Counted from the stretch's first letter, positions 20,401 to 32,348 are shown. The stretch: DNA of 64,000 bases from Haliotis asinina (GCF_037392515.1 NC_090280.1:24495118-24559117); one strand, 5' to 3'. A program made the numbers and translations. Notes: generated by a model not told the origin, from the letters alone.

Positions 20401-21886
20401 TTATGTTGTCATAAGCATGTTTACAGTGTACTTGTGTATCATTGAACATATATATGTATGTATCTGTATAACTGTATATGGGCCGATGGCCTTCATACGA
20501 AATAAAACACTTGACTTGAACTCATAAAGCAAATCTGACATTTGAACCCTCTGCTCAGGGGATAAATGTGATAGTTTCTCATCAAGGTGAGTTAACACAT
20601 CAGAATTTTTCAACTTTGGTGAAACATTATCACTAAGATCATCAAACTTCACATTGCTAACACAATCACCAATGTTGTCAACATTTTCGCAGTTGTCTTT
20701 AGTACAATCAGTAACTGGGGAGAGTGTGGCAATACAATTGACATGTTTGTTTTCTAACCTGTCATGATATTTCTTAATCATGTTGACATGACACATCTCT
20801 TTTGTTTACGACGACCAGGCGTCAGGACGACATAGTCTGTGTTGCTAAACTTTTTGTCAACAACATATGGACCTTGATATCTTGCTCTCAGTGGCTGACC
20901 AGGAATGGGAAGCAAAACTAACACTCTCTCACCACAAGTAAAATTTCTCTCTTTTGACTTTCTGTCATAGTTTAGCTTCATTTTTTCTTATGAAACTTGC
21001 AAGGTTTTTCTGGCCAACTCACTTGCATTTGATAGTCTGTCATTAAATGTAGACACATAGTCTAAGAGATTGATCTCAGGTCTGTCATTGAGCCATTGTT
21101 CTTTTAAGTGTTTTAGTGGTCCACACACTCTGTGACCAAATACAAGTTCATAGGGGCTAAACCCTAAACTTTCCTGAGCTGACTCTCTGACAGCAAACAA
21201 CAAATGCACACCCTCATCCCAATCTTTCTCGGTCTCAAAACAATAAGTCTTGATCATATTTTTCAAAGTTTGATGAAACCTCCCCATACGCCCTCTGTGA
21301 CTGGATGATAAGCACTGGACTTAACTTGCTTAGTACCAAATCGGTACATAGCCTGTTGAAACACCTTAGACATAAAATTTAAGACCTGATCAGACTGAAC
21401 AACATCTGGCAAACCAACAAAGGTGAAAAACTTGACAGTCACAGGAGCAGCAATCCCATGAAGCGGAATTGCTTCAGGAAATCTGGTAGAAGCACACATG
21501 ATACTGAGCAAATACCAGACTTAGTCTTAGGTAGTGGACCAACACAATCAATAATAACTCTACTGAAAGGTTCCTCAAAAGCTGGTATAGGTTTCAAGGG
21601 AGTGGAAGGAAGTTTCTGATTTGGTTTTCCAACAATTTGACATGCATGAAAGGTCTTGCAAAATTTCTTGTCTCAAACTGAGCCGAAAGAAATGGGCCAA
21701 AATTTTCTCACAAGTTTTGTTTGCACCTAGATGACTTGCCATGGGACTTTCATGTGCCAGTGAAAATACATGTTTTTGAAATAATTTTGATACCACAATT
21801 TGATGGTACAATTTCCATACATCCTCCTCAGGAACATCTGGCAACCTATTTTTCCTATCAGAACACCGTCCTTGTAGTAATAACAA
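20401..21886 (-). pseudogene. Integrase of Gmr1-like element, followed by RT linker
   Basis: Read 21886 to 20524. HHCC zinc finger (HESPMASHLG, then CMSNC), catalytic Asp in IDCVGPLP (near 21545) and second Asp in VVQSDQVLNF (near 21400). The place of the third catalytic residue reads EGVWGRFHQTLK, where Glu before RFHQTLK is now Gly. A GPY-type C-terminal module (RYQGPYVV) lies at about 20860. It is followed by LSPEQRVQMSDLLYEF, the stretch that usually comes just before gypsy RT. Several frameshifts. Confidence 0.82.
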
Positions 21887-22115
21887 ACTGGAACCTTGCC
21901 AACCTCCTCAAAAGAAACAGCCTTACTAGCCAACTTCTGCACTTCAACATCCTCACCCTGTGAACTAATAAACTGCTCTCAGGAAAGAATGTGTTCACCA
22001 CCTGACAAACTATCTGACTTATCAAGAAGTCCTCTTTGAAGATAATTGAACGAGTCACTGCACAACATGGCAAAAATACCTGGCAAATCATCCTCCACCT
22101 TTTCTGAACTGAACT

Positions 22116-22634
22116 CTACGGCGAAAAAGTGACAATAGGATCAGCACCAACTTTGGCCCCCAAAAGATCATTATCGATCAACAAAGTGACACCCCGAACT
22201 GGGACAGAATCAAGAACACCAACTTTCACCTCATCTGAAATCAGATCTGAAGTCAAATTCACAAAATGGAGAGGAGCAGAAGAATTGCCACCTATACCCT
22301 GAAGCAAAACATCCGAAGACTTATCAGAAAAAGGCAAAATATCCTTCAAAATCAGAGATTGAAGAGCTCCAGTATCCCTCAAGATAATAACGGGTCGTGG
22401 GGTAGATTTATCTCCCATAAGTGACACAGAACATTTGTAAACAAAGGGCAAGAACTCCTTCTGAACTACATAATCTGGAGACTTACTCTCCCAAACAAAA
22501 CTCTCCTCAGAACCACCTGGAAAGAAAGGCTTAGGTGCGATGGACACAAAAGCACTTAGGGAACCTGTAGCCTGATTTCTAAACTGGAGTTTGTAACATG
22601 CAGAAATCCAAAGACCTGACTTCTTACAATACAC
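22116..22634 (-). pseudogene. Zinc knuckle and aspartic protease of Gmr1-like element
   Basis: Starts after a retroviral-type zinc knuckle, CVYCKKSGLWISAC, in which the usual His is Leu. The protease follows with active site LRDTGAL, flap region LLQGIGG and GVTLLIDNDLLG. The retropepsin fold cleaves the polyprotein in such elements. No stop inside this stretch. Confidence 0.8.
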
Positions 22635-22749
22635 ACAAACAGGATCAGAACCAGTGGTAATCTTAGGCTTAGACTGAAAATTATGTGACTGCTTGCCACT
22701 AGAATTTGAACCTGTTCTAACACCACTGTAACCTTCATGTCCTGAAGTT

Positions 22750-23651
22750 TTAACCGGGGTAAAGTCCTTTTAGCCAGAAAACTTTGCCCAGAAACCTAAA
22801 AGAACTCTTCTGAGTCAAACAATAACCATCTGCCAACATTGCTGCTTTATGTAAGTCATCAACCTTTCGTTCATCCAAATAAGTCCTAAGGTCAGAATGA
22901 ACACTCAAACCAAAATCTGTGACCTCCTTTGACCACACCACCTGTCAAACAATGTCTCCTTTTCTCTAGCAAACAGAAGTCTCATTGTCCCTTTTGTGAG
23001 CATTTCTGAATTTCTGACGATAAGCCTCAGGCACTAACTCATAAGCTTTCAAAAGTGTACTCTTGACAAGATCATAATCTGAGTTTTGCTGAAAGCTGAA
23101 TAAGCATCCTGAGCTTTTCCCTTCAAAACAGTTTGCAGTAATATAGTCCATGACTCCCTAGGTCACTTGAAATTTTCAGCAACTCTCAAAATGTAGACAA
23201 TACTTGTCTACTGCTTTTTAATGAAATTGGGGTACCAGTCTAGCATGCCTTGCAATATCAAAAGAGGAAGAATCTGAGGGCTGAAAACGGTTTTGAAAAC
23301 TTGCAATATCTTCAATTGTATTTCTTTCTCCATTTCAAACCTTTTCATTTCCATTTCGTTTACTTTATCTATATCCAACCTTTTCTGTTCTTGTTTTCTG
23401 TTTTCCTCTTTTTGAATTTGAAATTTCTTTATTTCCAATTGATCTGAACCTTCCTCTTGGACCATTTCTAAAAACATCATCTTTAAAAACTCATCAATAT
23501 TGTGATTCAACACAATTTTCAAAATCTGAAATTTCCTCATTGCAGGTTTGGCATCAAGTTTGAGACGTGAAGAAATTTGCAATAAATCTGATTTCCGCAA
23601 CTGACCAATTGTCTCAGTGTCAGGGGACAATACAAAATTAACTTGTTGCAA
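22750..23651 (-). pseudogene. gag-like region of Gmr1-like element
   Basis: Read 23651 to 22750. The N-terminal part is a charged coiled-coil (EIKKFQIQKEENRKQEQKR). A capsid-like part follows with AYELVPEAYRQKFRN and DLRTYLDERKVDDLHKAAML. The frames are broken near 23200 and 22950. The assignment rests on position before the zinc knuckle and protease and on general resemblance. Confidence 0.65.
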
Positions 23652-23708
23652 AATTGCAGAAATTTGAAATAAATTTCATAAATGGTCTCAAATGTCAAAT
23701 GAATTCTC

Positions 23709-23725
23709 TCCCGGACGAGCCCCCA
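23709..23725 (-). promoter_or_regulatory. Primer binding site, tRNA-Pro type
   Basis: The minus strand reads TGGGGGCTCGTCCGGGA, four bases inside the 5' LTR. It is complementary to the conserved 3' end of animal tRNA-Pro, the primer also used by many gamma-type retroelements. Confidence 0.85.
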
Positions 23726-23729
23726 ATTT

Positions 23730-24323
23730 TGTTACGGTCAAGAATTTGCCGTGACAAACGATGTAAGAAATCCCCTGTGAACCAGTAAAACAGAACACAG
23801 ACATGTGTAAACCATTCAAATTTTGTATGATTTTGTAAAGACAGCAAGTTCTACAAAGTCACAATTCAATTATACAATATCGATTTCAAATACTATAAAT
23901 GAGACAAAATCTAAGGCAATGGGTCACAAGATGTATAGAAAACACACCAAAGTCTTAGTGCAAGAGAGAAACAGTCATGCAGAATATAACACAGCAAGCG
24001 GTCTGACGGCGGCTATGAAGATGAAGCGTTGGCAGCGATCGATGATGGTGTAAACTCCAGTAATGTGTCTGTGTCCATCCCAACACAGCAACCAGCCCAT
24101 ATATATACCCTTCAGTCATTTCACGGACAATGGAACAATTTCCAGAACAATGGTGTTGCCTCTAAAATACTACCTTAGAGGCGTACCACTTAAATAATTT
24201 TCGGAAGGAAATGTAACCCACAATAACGAATACTAAAACCTTTAATATTGTGACCCAATTACAACTACCGCAAAAATAATTAATAACAATTCAAATCATG
24301 GAAAATACACTCTCGTAGCAACA
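23730..24323 (-). repeat. 5' LTR of Gmr1-like element
   Basis: Plus-strand ends TGTTACGG...GTAGCAACA. Contains a minus-strand TATATATA stretch near 24100 as a possible core promoter. Visibly diverged from the other LTR by substitutions and small indels, so the insertion is not recent. Confidence 0.87.
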
Positions 24324-24361
24324 CAAACACACACATGCATACATACGTACGTACATACATA

Positions 24362-25485
24362 CAGGGTGGGTCACATTTGAACATAACACATTTGAAAATT
24401 TGGGGTTATTTGCTAGTACATCAGCGGAAAACAATGATATCTGTGGAGCAATGCATTGCTATTTTGTCCATATTTCATAAGAATAACAGTCATCACAGTC
24501 ATTACTGCTGTCCACCAAGTGGTGTTGAAGTCAGTACCTCGTATGACCACCTCCAGCTGCTTCGACAGACCGACATCTCCTGGGTACAGATCGAATCAGT
24601 CGTTGGATGTGTTGTTGTGGAATCCTTCTCCATTCTTCCTACAGCATGTGGAGCAACTGTTGAAAATTCTGCTAAATCATATGTGCCTCCAGTTTGCCAG
24701 GTTCCATGGCAGCACTGTGTTACACCCTCTCACTCGTCGACGTCGATGTAGTCGTGTCATGGAGGGGGCAACTTTTGGACGTTTGGCACCTATTCCTACT
24801 TCTCGAAGACGGATCCTGATTGTGTGATGGGACATTCTTCAGGCTCCAAACTGTTCTCGTGCTGTGTTCCGGGCGGTACGGTGGCGGTCACGTAGGTGGG
24901 TTACCCGGATGTTCCGATCTTGGACAGGTGTGGAGACTCTAGGTCTTCCTGATCGTGGAAGGTCATTTGTCGAATTTGTTTGACGAAATCGATCCCAATA
25001 TCGAGTTATTGTGCTGGGATGAACGTTGAAGATCCTTGCCACCTCATTCTTTGATTCGCCAGCTTGCAATCGTCCAGTTGCATGATTTCGACAGGCAGCG
25101 GTGTACAGTACTTGCAAAGATCGTCGATGAAATTGTGAGATTCACTAGGGGTTTTTATAGTCACATGCTGTACTCATTCTCTGCACGTGGAAACAATCAT
25201 TGTGCCTGATATTCGTACTGCATGGCATCCAAGCACATCATGACAATCCTGATTGACAAAACAGATTCTGGTTGCGTTTCGTCATGCATGATCTTCTAAA
25301 ACATTCCAGAAACAATGTGCAACAACCCCTCACCCCACCTCAGTTACATTGCATCTAGAAATGTGTATTGTGATTCACTGTAACTGTCTCAATGTTTTCT
25401 CAGTATATTATTGAATGTTTTAGACTTTTCCATGTTATAATGTGATGGTTCAAAGGGGATTTCTGATCCATTTTGTCACTGCAAT
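24362..25485 (-). mobile_element. Tc1-like DNA transposon, internally deleted
   Basis: Encodes the N-terminal part of a Tc1-type transposase (minus strand, from 25117), with remains of the far C-terminus near 24500-24600. Left end starts TA|CAGGGTGGGTCAC, as expected for a TA-target element. The right end is uncertain. Confidence 0.6.
24500..25117 (-). pseudogene. Tc1-like transposase with deleted catalytic core
   Basis: The first 92 residues carry a paired-type DNA-binding domain: GRLQAGESKNEVARIFNV, STITRYWDRFRQT and the GRPR hook (SGRPRVST). Downstream, minus-strand frames give GIGAKRPKVAP and then, after a jump, EEWRRIPQ and SVPRRCRSV, which belong to the C-terminus. The DDE core between them is missing. 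A non-autonomous relic. Confidence 0.72.
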
Positions 25486-25795
25486 TTATTACCCGTAACA
25501 ATATATACACTTGGACTTTAATTAAGCACCCCCTAATATATATCATGATAAAAACACAATTGTTAGATAAAGTTAAAAACCTATCATAGATCTGTATAAG
25601 GACACATCTCTAGTAGTCTAAAAAGGTCATTAAGTTCCTTTGCTTTCCATGCAAAGCATGCTTTGGGCACATGAAGCATGCAACCCTCACTTTTCTCAAA
25701 ATCCACTTTCTCTGTGATACACTTTCTGTGTACAAGAAAAGAAATCTGTTACTGCCTCAATGTGACAAAAATCCCTGAGGTGGCAGATTATTGGC

Positions 25796-26771
25796 ATGCA
25801 CGCAACAGGCATGTCCTTCAAAGCCATTGGACGACAACTGGGGTATTGTCACTCAGTAATCAGTCGGCTTGTTCGAAAACATCAAGCTACTAGACATGTA
25901 AAAGATCGTCCAAGGTCTGGACAACCCAGAAAGACAACACCTCGAAATAACCGCAATCTGGCACGGCTGGTAAGGCGAGAACCCTTTGCAACAAGTACGG
26001 TTTTGAAACACCTATGGTTACATCACACACCTCTATCCACCCGAACAGTCAGAAGACGTCTCAGGGCACTTGGTATGAGGTCCAAAAGAGTAATCAAACG
26101 TCCTACTTTATCTGATCGTCATAAACGACATCGCCTGCTGTGGTGTATGGCTCGTCAACAGTGGAACTTGAGGTCATGGAGGAGGGTTCACTGTTCAGAC
26201 GAGAGCAGGTTCCTCCTCCACGTCACAGATGGTCACAGATGAGAGTCTGGAGGCATAGTAACACAGCCTACGTGCCCAGAAATGTTCATCCTGCTGTTCC
26301 TTATGGTGGAGGATCAGTTATGGTCTGGGGTTGCCTCTCCCATGACTGTAAATTGCAAATGGTGACTGTCCTTGTTCTCAATGTCAACAGTACATCCAGG
26401 ATATTCTCCGTTCAGTTGTTGTACCTCATTTTGATAATCATCCGTTGCTTTCACGCCCATTAGTCGTGCATGACAATGCCAGGCAACATCGTTCACGTGC
26501 AGTGACGGCATATCTTCAGAATGAGGCTATCACCACATTACCATGGCCAACTATGAGCCCGGATTTGAATCCTTTAGAGCATATCTGGGACTTTCTTGGA
26601 TGTCGTGTGAGGTTGAGGGAACCTCCTGAACAGACTCTTGCACATTTGGAAGCTGCTTTACATGATGAATGGCAGCGATTGCCACGTGATCGCATCGGGA
26701 GTTTTACCAGCAGTATGAGGAGAAGAGTGCAAACTGTCACCCGAGCACGTGGTGGATACACACAATCCTGA
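25796..26771 (+). pseudogene. Tc1-like DD34E transposase, two frameshifts
   Basis: Nearly full-length. DNA-binding part (MSFKAIGRQLGYCHSVISR and the SGQPRKTT hook), then CSDESRFLL with the first Asp, VHDNARQH with the second Asp, and NPLEHIWD with the Glu 34 residues later. Frame changes near 26235 and 26380 split the coding frame into three. The catalytic triad is intact but the protein cannot be made in one piece. Confidence 0.85.
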
Positions 26772-27005
26772 AGCAAAACTTTTGAGATGGTAACAAATGG
26801 CCTTTCCTTATTGTTACTTTGTCAGACAGTTGAGCATTGATGTTGGCTCAACCCTACTTTTTCATTACAGGCATACACTCAATTTTCCTCTTTTTCATTT
26901 GCCAAAAGATGGTACAATTCACAATTCACAGTCAATGATTTTTCATTGTCAACAAAAGAGTACAAATGTTATACCAAGTTTTGTTTCTCATTATTAGGAA
27001 AATAT

Positions 27006-27125
<120 letters not shown>

Positions 27126-27155
27126 TGCTTAATTTAAGTCCAGGTGTATATATTA

Positions 27156-27640
27156 GTTGTGCTACGAGTGTGTATTTTCTGTCTATTTTGTTGTTAACTA
27201 AGAAATAATTATTATTGGGTCACAATGTTTAGTGTTTTCCGGAACATATCTGCTCTTGGTTTTCTGTTTGTTTACTTCCGGGAGACTGTTTCAAGACCAT
27301 TCTACGGTGTTGGCGATGGCAGTAGTGCCCGAACTTTCGGGAAAAGACTAAAAGTATATATAAAGGCAAGTTGCCGTGGGTTGACACACAGACACACATT
27401 CACATAACTGGAGGATATACATCACTGCCAACACTTGATCATCAGAAATCTGTCAACGCCTGAATCTACATTATCTGCTGTTTACATTCTGCATAGTTGA
27501 TTTCTCTCTCACACTAAGACTTTGGTGAGTTTGCTATATAATGTCTTGTTCTGACCCATTGCCTTAGATTTTGTCTCATTTGTATTGCATTTTGTAATCA
27601 GCATTGATAAACGTTGATATTCAAACTGTTTGATGTGGTT
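27156..27640 (+). repeat. Solo LTR of the Gmr1-like family
   Basis: In plus orientation it matches the reverse complement of the LTR at 23730: 'gctacgag.gtgtattttc' at the start, 'tgggtcacaat', TATATATAAAG near 27355, then 'cactaagactttggtg' and 'cccattgccttagattttgtctcat'. No internal region of this family follows. Strongly diverged. Confidence 0.75.
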
Positions 27641-28390
27641 TACATTCTGCAGCCTACAATACCATGAAATAAATTCATGTCAGTATTTTCGGTGGTATGC
27701 ATTAATTGTTGTAGGTAGAATTCATTCCCCTTTACAATGTTAGTTGTAGATGATCCGTTTATATTTGTGCCAATTTCTGCTATATTCGATTGTCTGTATG
27801 CAAAACTGAAGAAAAGGAAGTTCACATATTGTGGATGAGTTTTGGAGTCGAAACCCACTACAGGTAAAGTTTTTTGACTTCCTAAAGTCAACCACTCATT
27901 ATTCCGAAATATTTGCCTGCATATGGAGCCCTTGACAGAATTTAAGTGTAGTAGAGATTTAGTTACGTAATTACATACCATAATAAAACTTTAGATTTTT
28001 AAACGGATCACGGTTTTGTATGATTAAATGAGTCTTCTGATCTTAATTAAGTGTTTGTTTGATACATATCTATGGAATTATTTACATTTCTGTGATTTGA
28101 GCATCAAATGTTTTGGCAACATAGATTACGAGTTCAGAGTTTTGGGCAGTTAAATCAAGTGCAGAATGTTAAACCTGAACAAATCATCGCTAGCCCTCTT
28201 TAGATACAATATATTGGTTGTTGCCCATTGTTCTGGCCCATCCATCCCTTGAATTTTCATCAAAGAATTCACTCAAAACTTGGTTTTATTTGGTAACGTC
28301 GATAACACATCGAGTAACGTAAATTACATGCTGATGATAAATGCCAGAGATTTCCATTAGTCATCGTTCTGCTTCTTTTCAGATCACAAT
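27640..28390. other. No recognised feature
   Basis: AT-rich. The frame at 27640-27981 on the minus strand has no family resemblance. Confidence 0.4.
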
Positions 28391-30672
28391 TATGGGAAAA
28401 ACCAGGGCAGACTTACAAAGAGACTATCGGGCGAGAAAACTAACAGACGAAGCTGAAATGTTTCTTGAAATGGAGCGGCAGAGAGTGAATTGATATTACG
28501 TGCCTATTGTTGATAGACCCAAGAGATGCCAGAGTCAGAAAAGAAAACGTTCGACAACGGGTGCCAAGCACGGAGAAGAAAAAAGGGATAGGAAAAATCA
28601 GATGAAGAAACGTCTGGATGATGAAGTAACAGAGGAAAACAATGGAGCCTTTAGCACACTAGGCGATGTTGGAAGTACCAGCAGTTCACTCGTGGTTAAG
28701 TTCCCATTTTGACCTTCATGATTTGAATGGGTGAGAAGAACAGCAGAATAACTGGTAAACAAAGGAGGCAGATCGAGAAGCTGACACCCGAATATTTGAA
28801 ACTGAATAGGAACTGCAAGCGAAACTAACGATCTGTGAAACAAATTCAGATTTATAAGACAAAGTATGCCTCTAGTTCACGAAATGACACCGACACACTG
28901 ACACCAAGTAAAAGAACTGTTAGAGATCTTTGTGATGGTGGAATTTCCCCGTCCAAAACATCGAAAAGGCTGATGAAGACATTGCTGCTTGCCAACGTCA
29001 TGTCAGACGAAATGAAATCTGCACGCGATATAGACAGAGCAAAACGTTTATATTAAATCAAAAAGTTTATCTATCAATTACCAAAAAATACAGACTTCGT
29101 AGAGCTCTGGGTAGCAGTTGTGGTACGGATAGAAGAACATTGTTTTCATATTCAAAAGATTGCTCGGTTATCATGAAATGAAGAGAAATAATTCAGGTGA
29201 AATCATCTGTTCATGTATATCATGTTTATCTGTATATCATGTCATCAGATGCCTAGGAAAGAAGATTCAGAACTTTTGCAGGGTGAACATCTCCAGATGA
29301 GGATTCTCAATGACAGTTTGAAGAATTTATTCTGAAGTCGAAGAGGAAAATCCCTTGCTTAAAGTGTCTCTCTTGTCACTGCGCCAAAAGAACATTTCAC
29401 TGACAAACTTCTTCCAAGGAACAAATGCCTCTGTCAGTCATCAAAACATGACCTTGTTGTTGAACCTCGTGGAACTGCATGGATCTTTTGTCTCCTTGAA
29501 TCCTGAAGAATATCCTCGTCAGTTAGTATAGTGTATTGATGCCAGCTATGAGGTTAGGTGTTCTACGTCTCCTTGTGTCACTCTCGCGAAGTAAAGACTG
29601 GGGACATGTTTTAGCAGACAAAATTTTGCTCTGTAGTTTCTGTCCTGCCAAGGTTATAAGGGCACAACGGTTAGAGCAGAAGAACCAGACAAATACCTGG
29701 CAGAACTAAGCATGTCAAAGGATGACAAACTAAAATGTGAGACGCGGCAAAGGGTATCACGTGAGGATGGAAAGAAAAGGATACAAGTCATCAAGAATGA
29801 TATGAACAAATCAGACTTCACTGAAACGTTTCAAAAGGAAAATTGTGAATTTCTTACCAACATATGTAAAATTAAGGACCAGTACAAAGCATTCATATGG
29901 ACCTTTCTCAAAATTTTACTTGTTCATGTGCCGATGAAGTTCAAAAGGCCTACTGGAATGCAAATATGGTGACTCCCCATCCCATTGTAGCATACTGCAT
30001 TTCTGATTGTGATCTGGGCCACCAGAGCTATGTCTTCGCGTCTGATGATGGAGGTCACAACGCTAGAACAGTTTATGCTTTCAAGAGGCTCATCCCATAA
30101 CTCCGACTTCCTGAATGCTGAGGACGTTGCTCCAATAAGGGAAGAACTTCAGGATCTCACAAAGACTGTCAAAACCTTAAAAGTAACATGTCCATGCAGT
30201 TGTTGGCGTATCTTCGGGAGTTATCCTTTCTAGAACAACATCATGTTATTGCATGCTGTTCTTAGATAGCAAGTATCACGCTGACTGGAAAAGGCACGGG
30301 ATCCAGCAAATCCACACATGATGTACATGAAGCTGAGATACACTCCAAAGATATTACTCTTGAAACCTCTGGATCAGATTCTGCCGCTAATCTACCTGCT
30401 GATCCTGAAAACACGAAAGGAGATGACCCTTACTGTCAACGAGGCCAGTTATGTCGCAGCTCTATACCAACAGAAATGGTATACTGGCCAAACCAAACGT
30501 GGACCTATCTGAATGTGACTGTTTAATCTCCTTCATGGAAAAGACGTCTTTCAAGGTTGCCCATCAGTTCAAGTGGCCAAGAAGAGAAGATGCCATCTGG
30601 GTTTCATTTTTAGACATCCTGTGTGTGTTGTCTGATCCCAAACACGTGGGGAGGTATTGCTGTTCATTCTAG
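28391..30672 (+). pseudogene. Decayed ORF of an unclassified transposon-like protein
   Basis: A chain of plus-strand frame pieces that read as one protein family: MGKTRADLQRDYRARKLTDE (28392), a basic coiled part (PKRCQSQKRKR), KRTVRDLCDGGISPSKTSKR, a piece near 29390 with Cys-rich CLCQSHQN-like frames, then DLSQNFTCSCADEVQKAYWN (29897), YVFASDDGGHNARTVYAF (30025) and a C-terminal MEKTSFKVAHQFKWPRRED. I recall similar multi-copy proteins of unknown function in molluscs, cnidarians and fish. The spacing of acidic motifs hints at a transposase core, but this is unproven. Many stops and frameshifts. Confidence 0.5.
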
Positions 30673-30679
30673 TTCACAG

Positions 30680-31185
30680 CAGAAGATCTAAAATGTGTAA
30701 CAAGACTCTGTAAAGCATCTACGTAATCACATGATTATGGATTATTGGTAGCATCACGAATACAAATTGGTTTCCGCACTTAACGAATTCGATTTAGGCC
30801 GGTTATGTTAGTTTCACTATATTTAGAAAAGTTGTTTCTTACATTTTGTTTGCGTAATACATCTGACGAAAAAGGTTAATTTACATTACCGTAAGTTGAA
30901 ATGATATGCAGCAATGGTTTAACTCGTTTAGCTGTTCATGATTGGTGTTTATATTGTGGAATGGTTAATTGTGATATTCAAATGGATAGTTTCCACGTGA
31001 CATGTTGTCAATTACTTTATCATATAATGTTTGGCAGATTGAGCACAAATAACACACATTTTCATTATAATATGAACACTTTCATTTTCCAACACTGGTA
31101 CATGTTTCGTGACAATATTAGGTGATACTTACTAGACTCCCAAGTGGTTAAGTTGTTAAACGAATTGTAGGACAATCACCCTGTT
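30680..31185. other. No recognised feature
   Basis: AT-rich sequence; nothing supportable. Confidence 0.4.
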
Positions 31186-31187
31186 GA

Positions 31188-31425
31188 CAAAGCGCCCTAG
31201 GACAAAAACCCCTTACCTCAAATGAGGACCTTCTGGACAAAACCCCCAAACATGCGGGAACGGGAACGGGTCAAAATGGCCACACGAAAAAATGGCCACA
31301 CTGACCCTAGTCAAGGAGGCCACATAAATACGTCAAAATGACCACAACCCTTTGTCAAAATGGACATATCAAAAAGTCAAAATAACCACATAAAAACTCA
31401 AAATGGCCATACATTGTTTTTCATA
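31188..31425. repeat. Short repeats: 'ggacaaaa' block and 'gtcaaaatggccaca' array
   Basis: Left block 'ccctaggacaaaaacccc' to 'ctggacaaaaccccc' is the reverse of the motif set at 12640. It is followed by about eight diverged copies of 'gtcaaaatggccaca'. A related piece lies at 32160-32215 ('tggccaaactgaccctagtc'). Confidence 0.55.
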
Positions 31426-31429
31426 TTAA

Positions 31430-32345
31430 AGATGAATGTGTTTGAAATGTTTCCTCAACTGACACTTTGAGGTTGATACTTATTCAATATTTTCAGACCT
31501 TTTTTTATCCTGTACTTTGAGATGTATTTTTATGTAATACTCTGAGCTGTTTAACGGATTTGGTCCGATTTCTAGCAGTTGCTGTTCACACAGCTTAACT
31601 GATAGGGAATGCATTACTCACTGGACTTGAGTGGGCTAATTAAACGGATCGACTAAATTGATCAATGATACCTTGCCAATCATCCCTTCCTACGTTTACA
31701 TGTGTAACCACCCAGAAGCCACCTGCTTTCCTTCCATCTAAAATTTCACATTTCTCTGCCTTCATATTACTTATGTGTGATCAAAATACTGACTAACAAG
31801 TATTTATGGCAGTCATATTTCCTTCTCTCAATGTTAAAAGAAAATAAAATACAAAAAACGAGACATTTCCTGTCTCCGTGTGTACAGAAACTGAGTGTTC
31901 ATAACCCTATCCAGTCCAAACTTAGAAAGTGTAAACAAACACACTGTATTCTTAATCATTAGATGGGCATTAGGATTAAACTACCCAAGTAGCAATTGAT
32001 CACGTAGGTAGCAATGGATTAATTAAGGCTTACCTAACCTTATTTCATTTTCACGCAGGATTAATTAACATAATATCATTATCACACAGACCAGTTAGTC
32101 CCAGTTAGTGATGGTAGCTTTCCCAATCCTGACAGTGCGATTTCCGTGGGTCATTTAAAAATATGGCCAAACTGACCCTAGTCAAACTGCCATACATTTT
32201 CTTCAAAAAGTGGATTATAACACCGCCCTAATTACGTCATCTGGAGAGTGCCATTTTTTGGGATTATACCGTTTAATTACTCTCGCAATGTTCTCTTAAT
32301 TAATTCGAATAGATGTGATTAGATACAATGTGTAACCTGAATTAA
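31430..32345. other. No gene; related repeat fragment near 32160
   Basis: Mostly featureless AT-rich DNA. 'aactgaccctagtcaaactgccatacatt' at 32170 echoes the array at 31260-31425, suggesting both belong to one element. Confidence 0.4.
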
Positions 32346-32348
32346 TAT

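Larger units (their letters stand above)
16996..20517 (+). mobile_element. Nested non-LTR retrotransposon (LINE), 5'-truncated
   Basis: Flanked by GAACTC at 16990-16995 and 20518-20523; joining the flanks restores the gypsy frame (LLYEF to FCHLLLDVPGR-type), so the boundaries are well defined. It carries an APE-type endonuclease and an RT on the plus strand and ends 'aataaaacacttgactt', an A-rich short-repeat tail. No ORF1 is present, consistent with 5' truncation. Clade: CR1/Jockey/I group, not resolved by eye. Confidence 0.85.
13589..24323 (-). mobile_element. Gmr1-like Ty3/gypsy LTR retrotransposon, decayed
   Basis: Two related LTRs (13589-14206 and 23730-24323) bound an internal region read on the minus strand: gag, aspartic protease, integrase, then RT and RNase H. 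RT and RNase H are gypsy-type, but integrase precedes RT, the order described for the Gmr1-like group and otherwise typical of Ty1/copia. A tRNA-Pro-type primer site follows the 5' LTR and a purine tract precedes the 3' LTR. Frameshifts, stops, changed catalytic residues and two later insertions (16996-20517 and about 15490-16655) show it is inactive. Confidence 0.85.
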
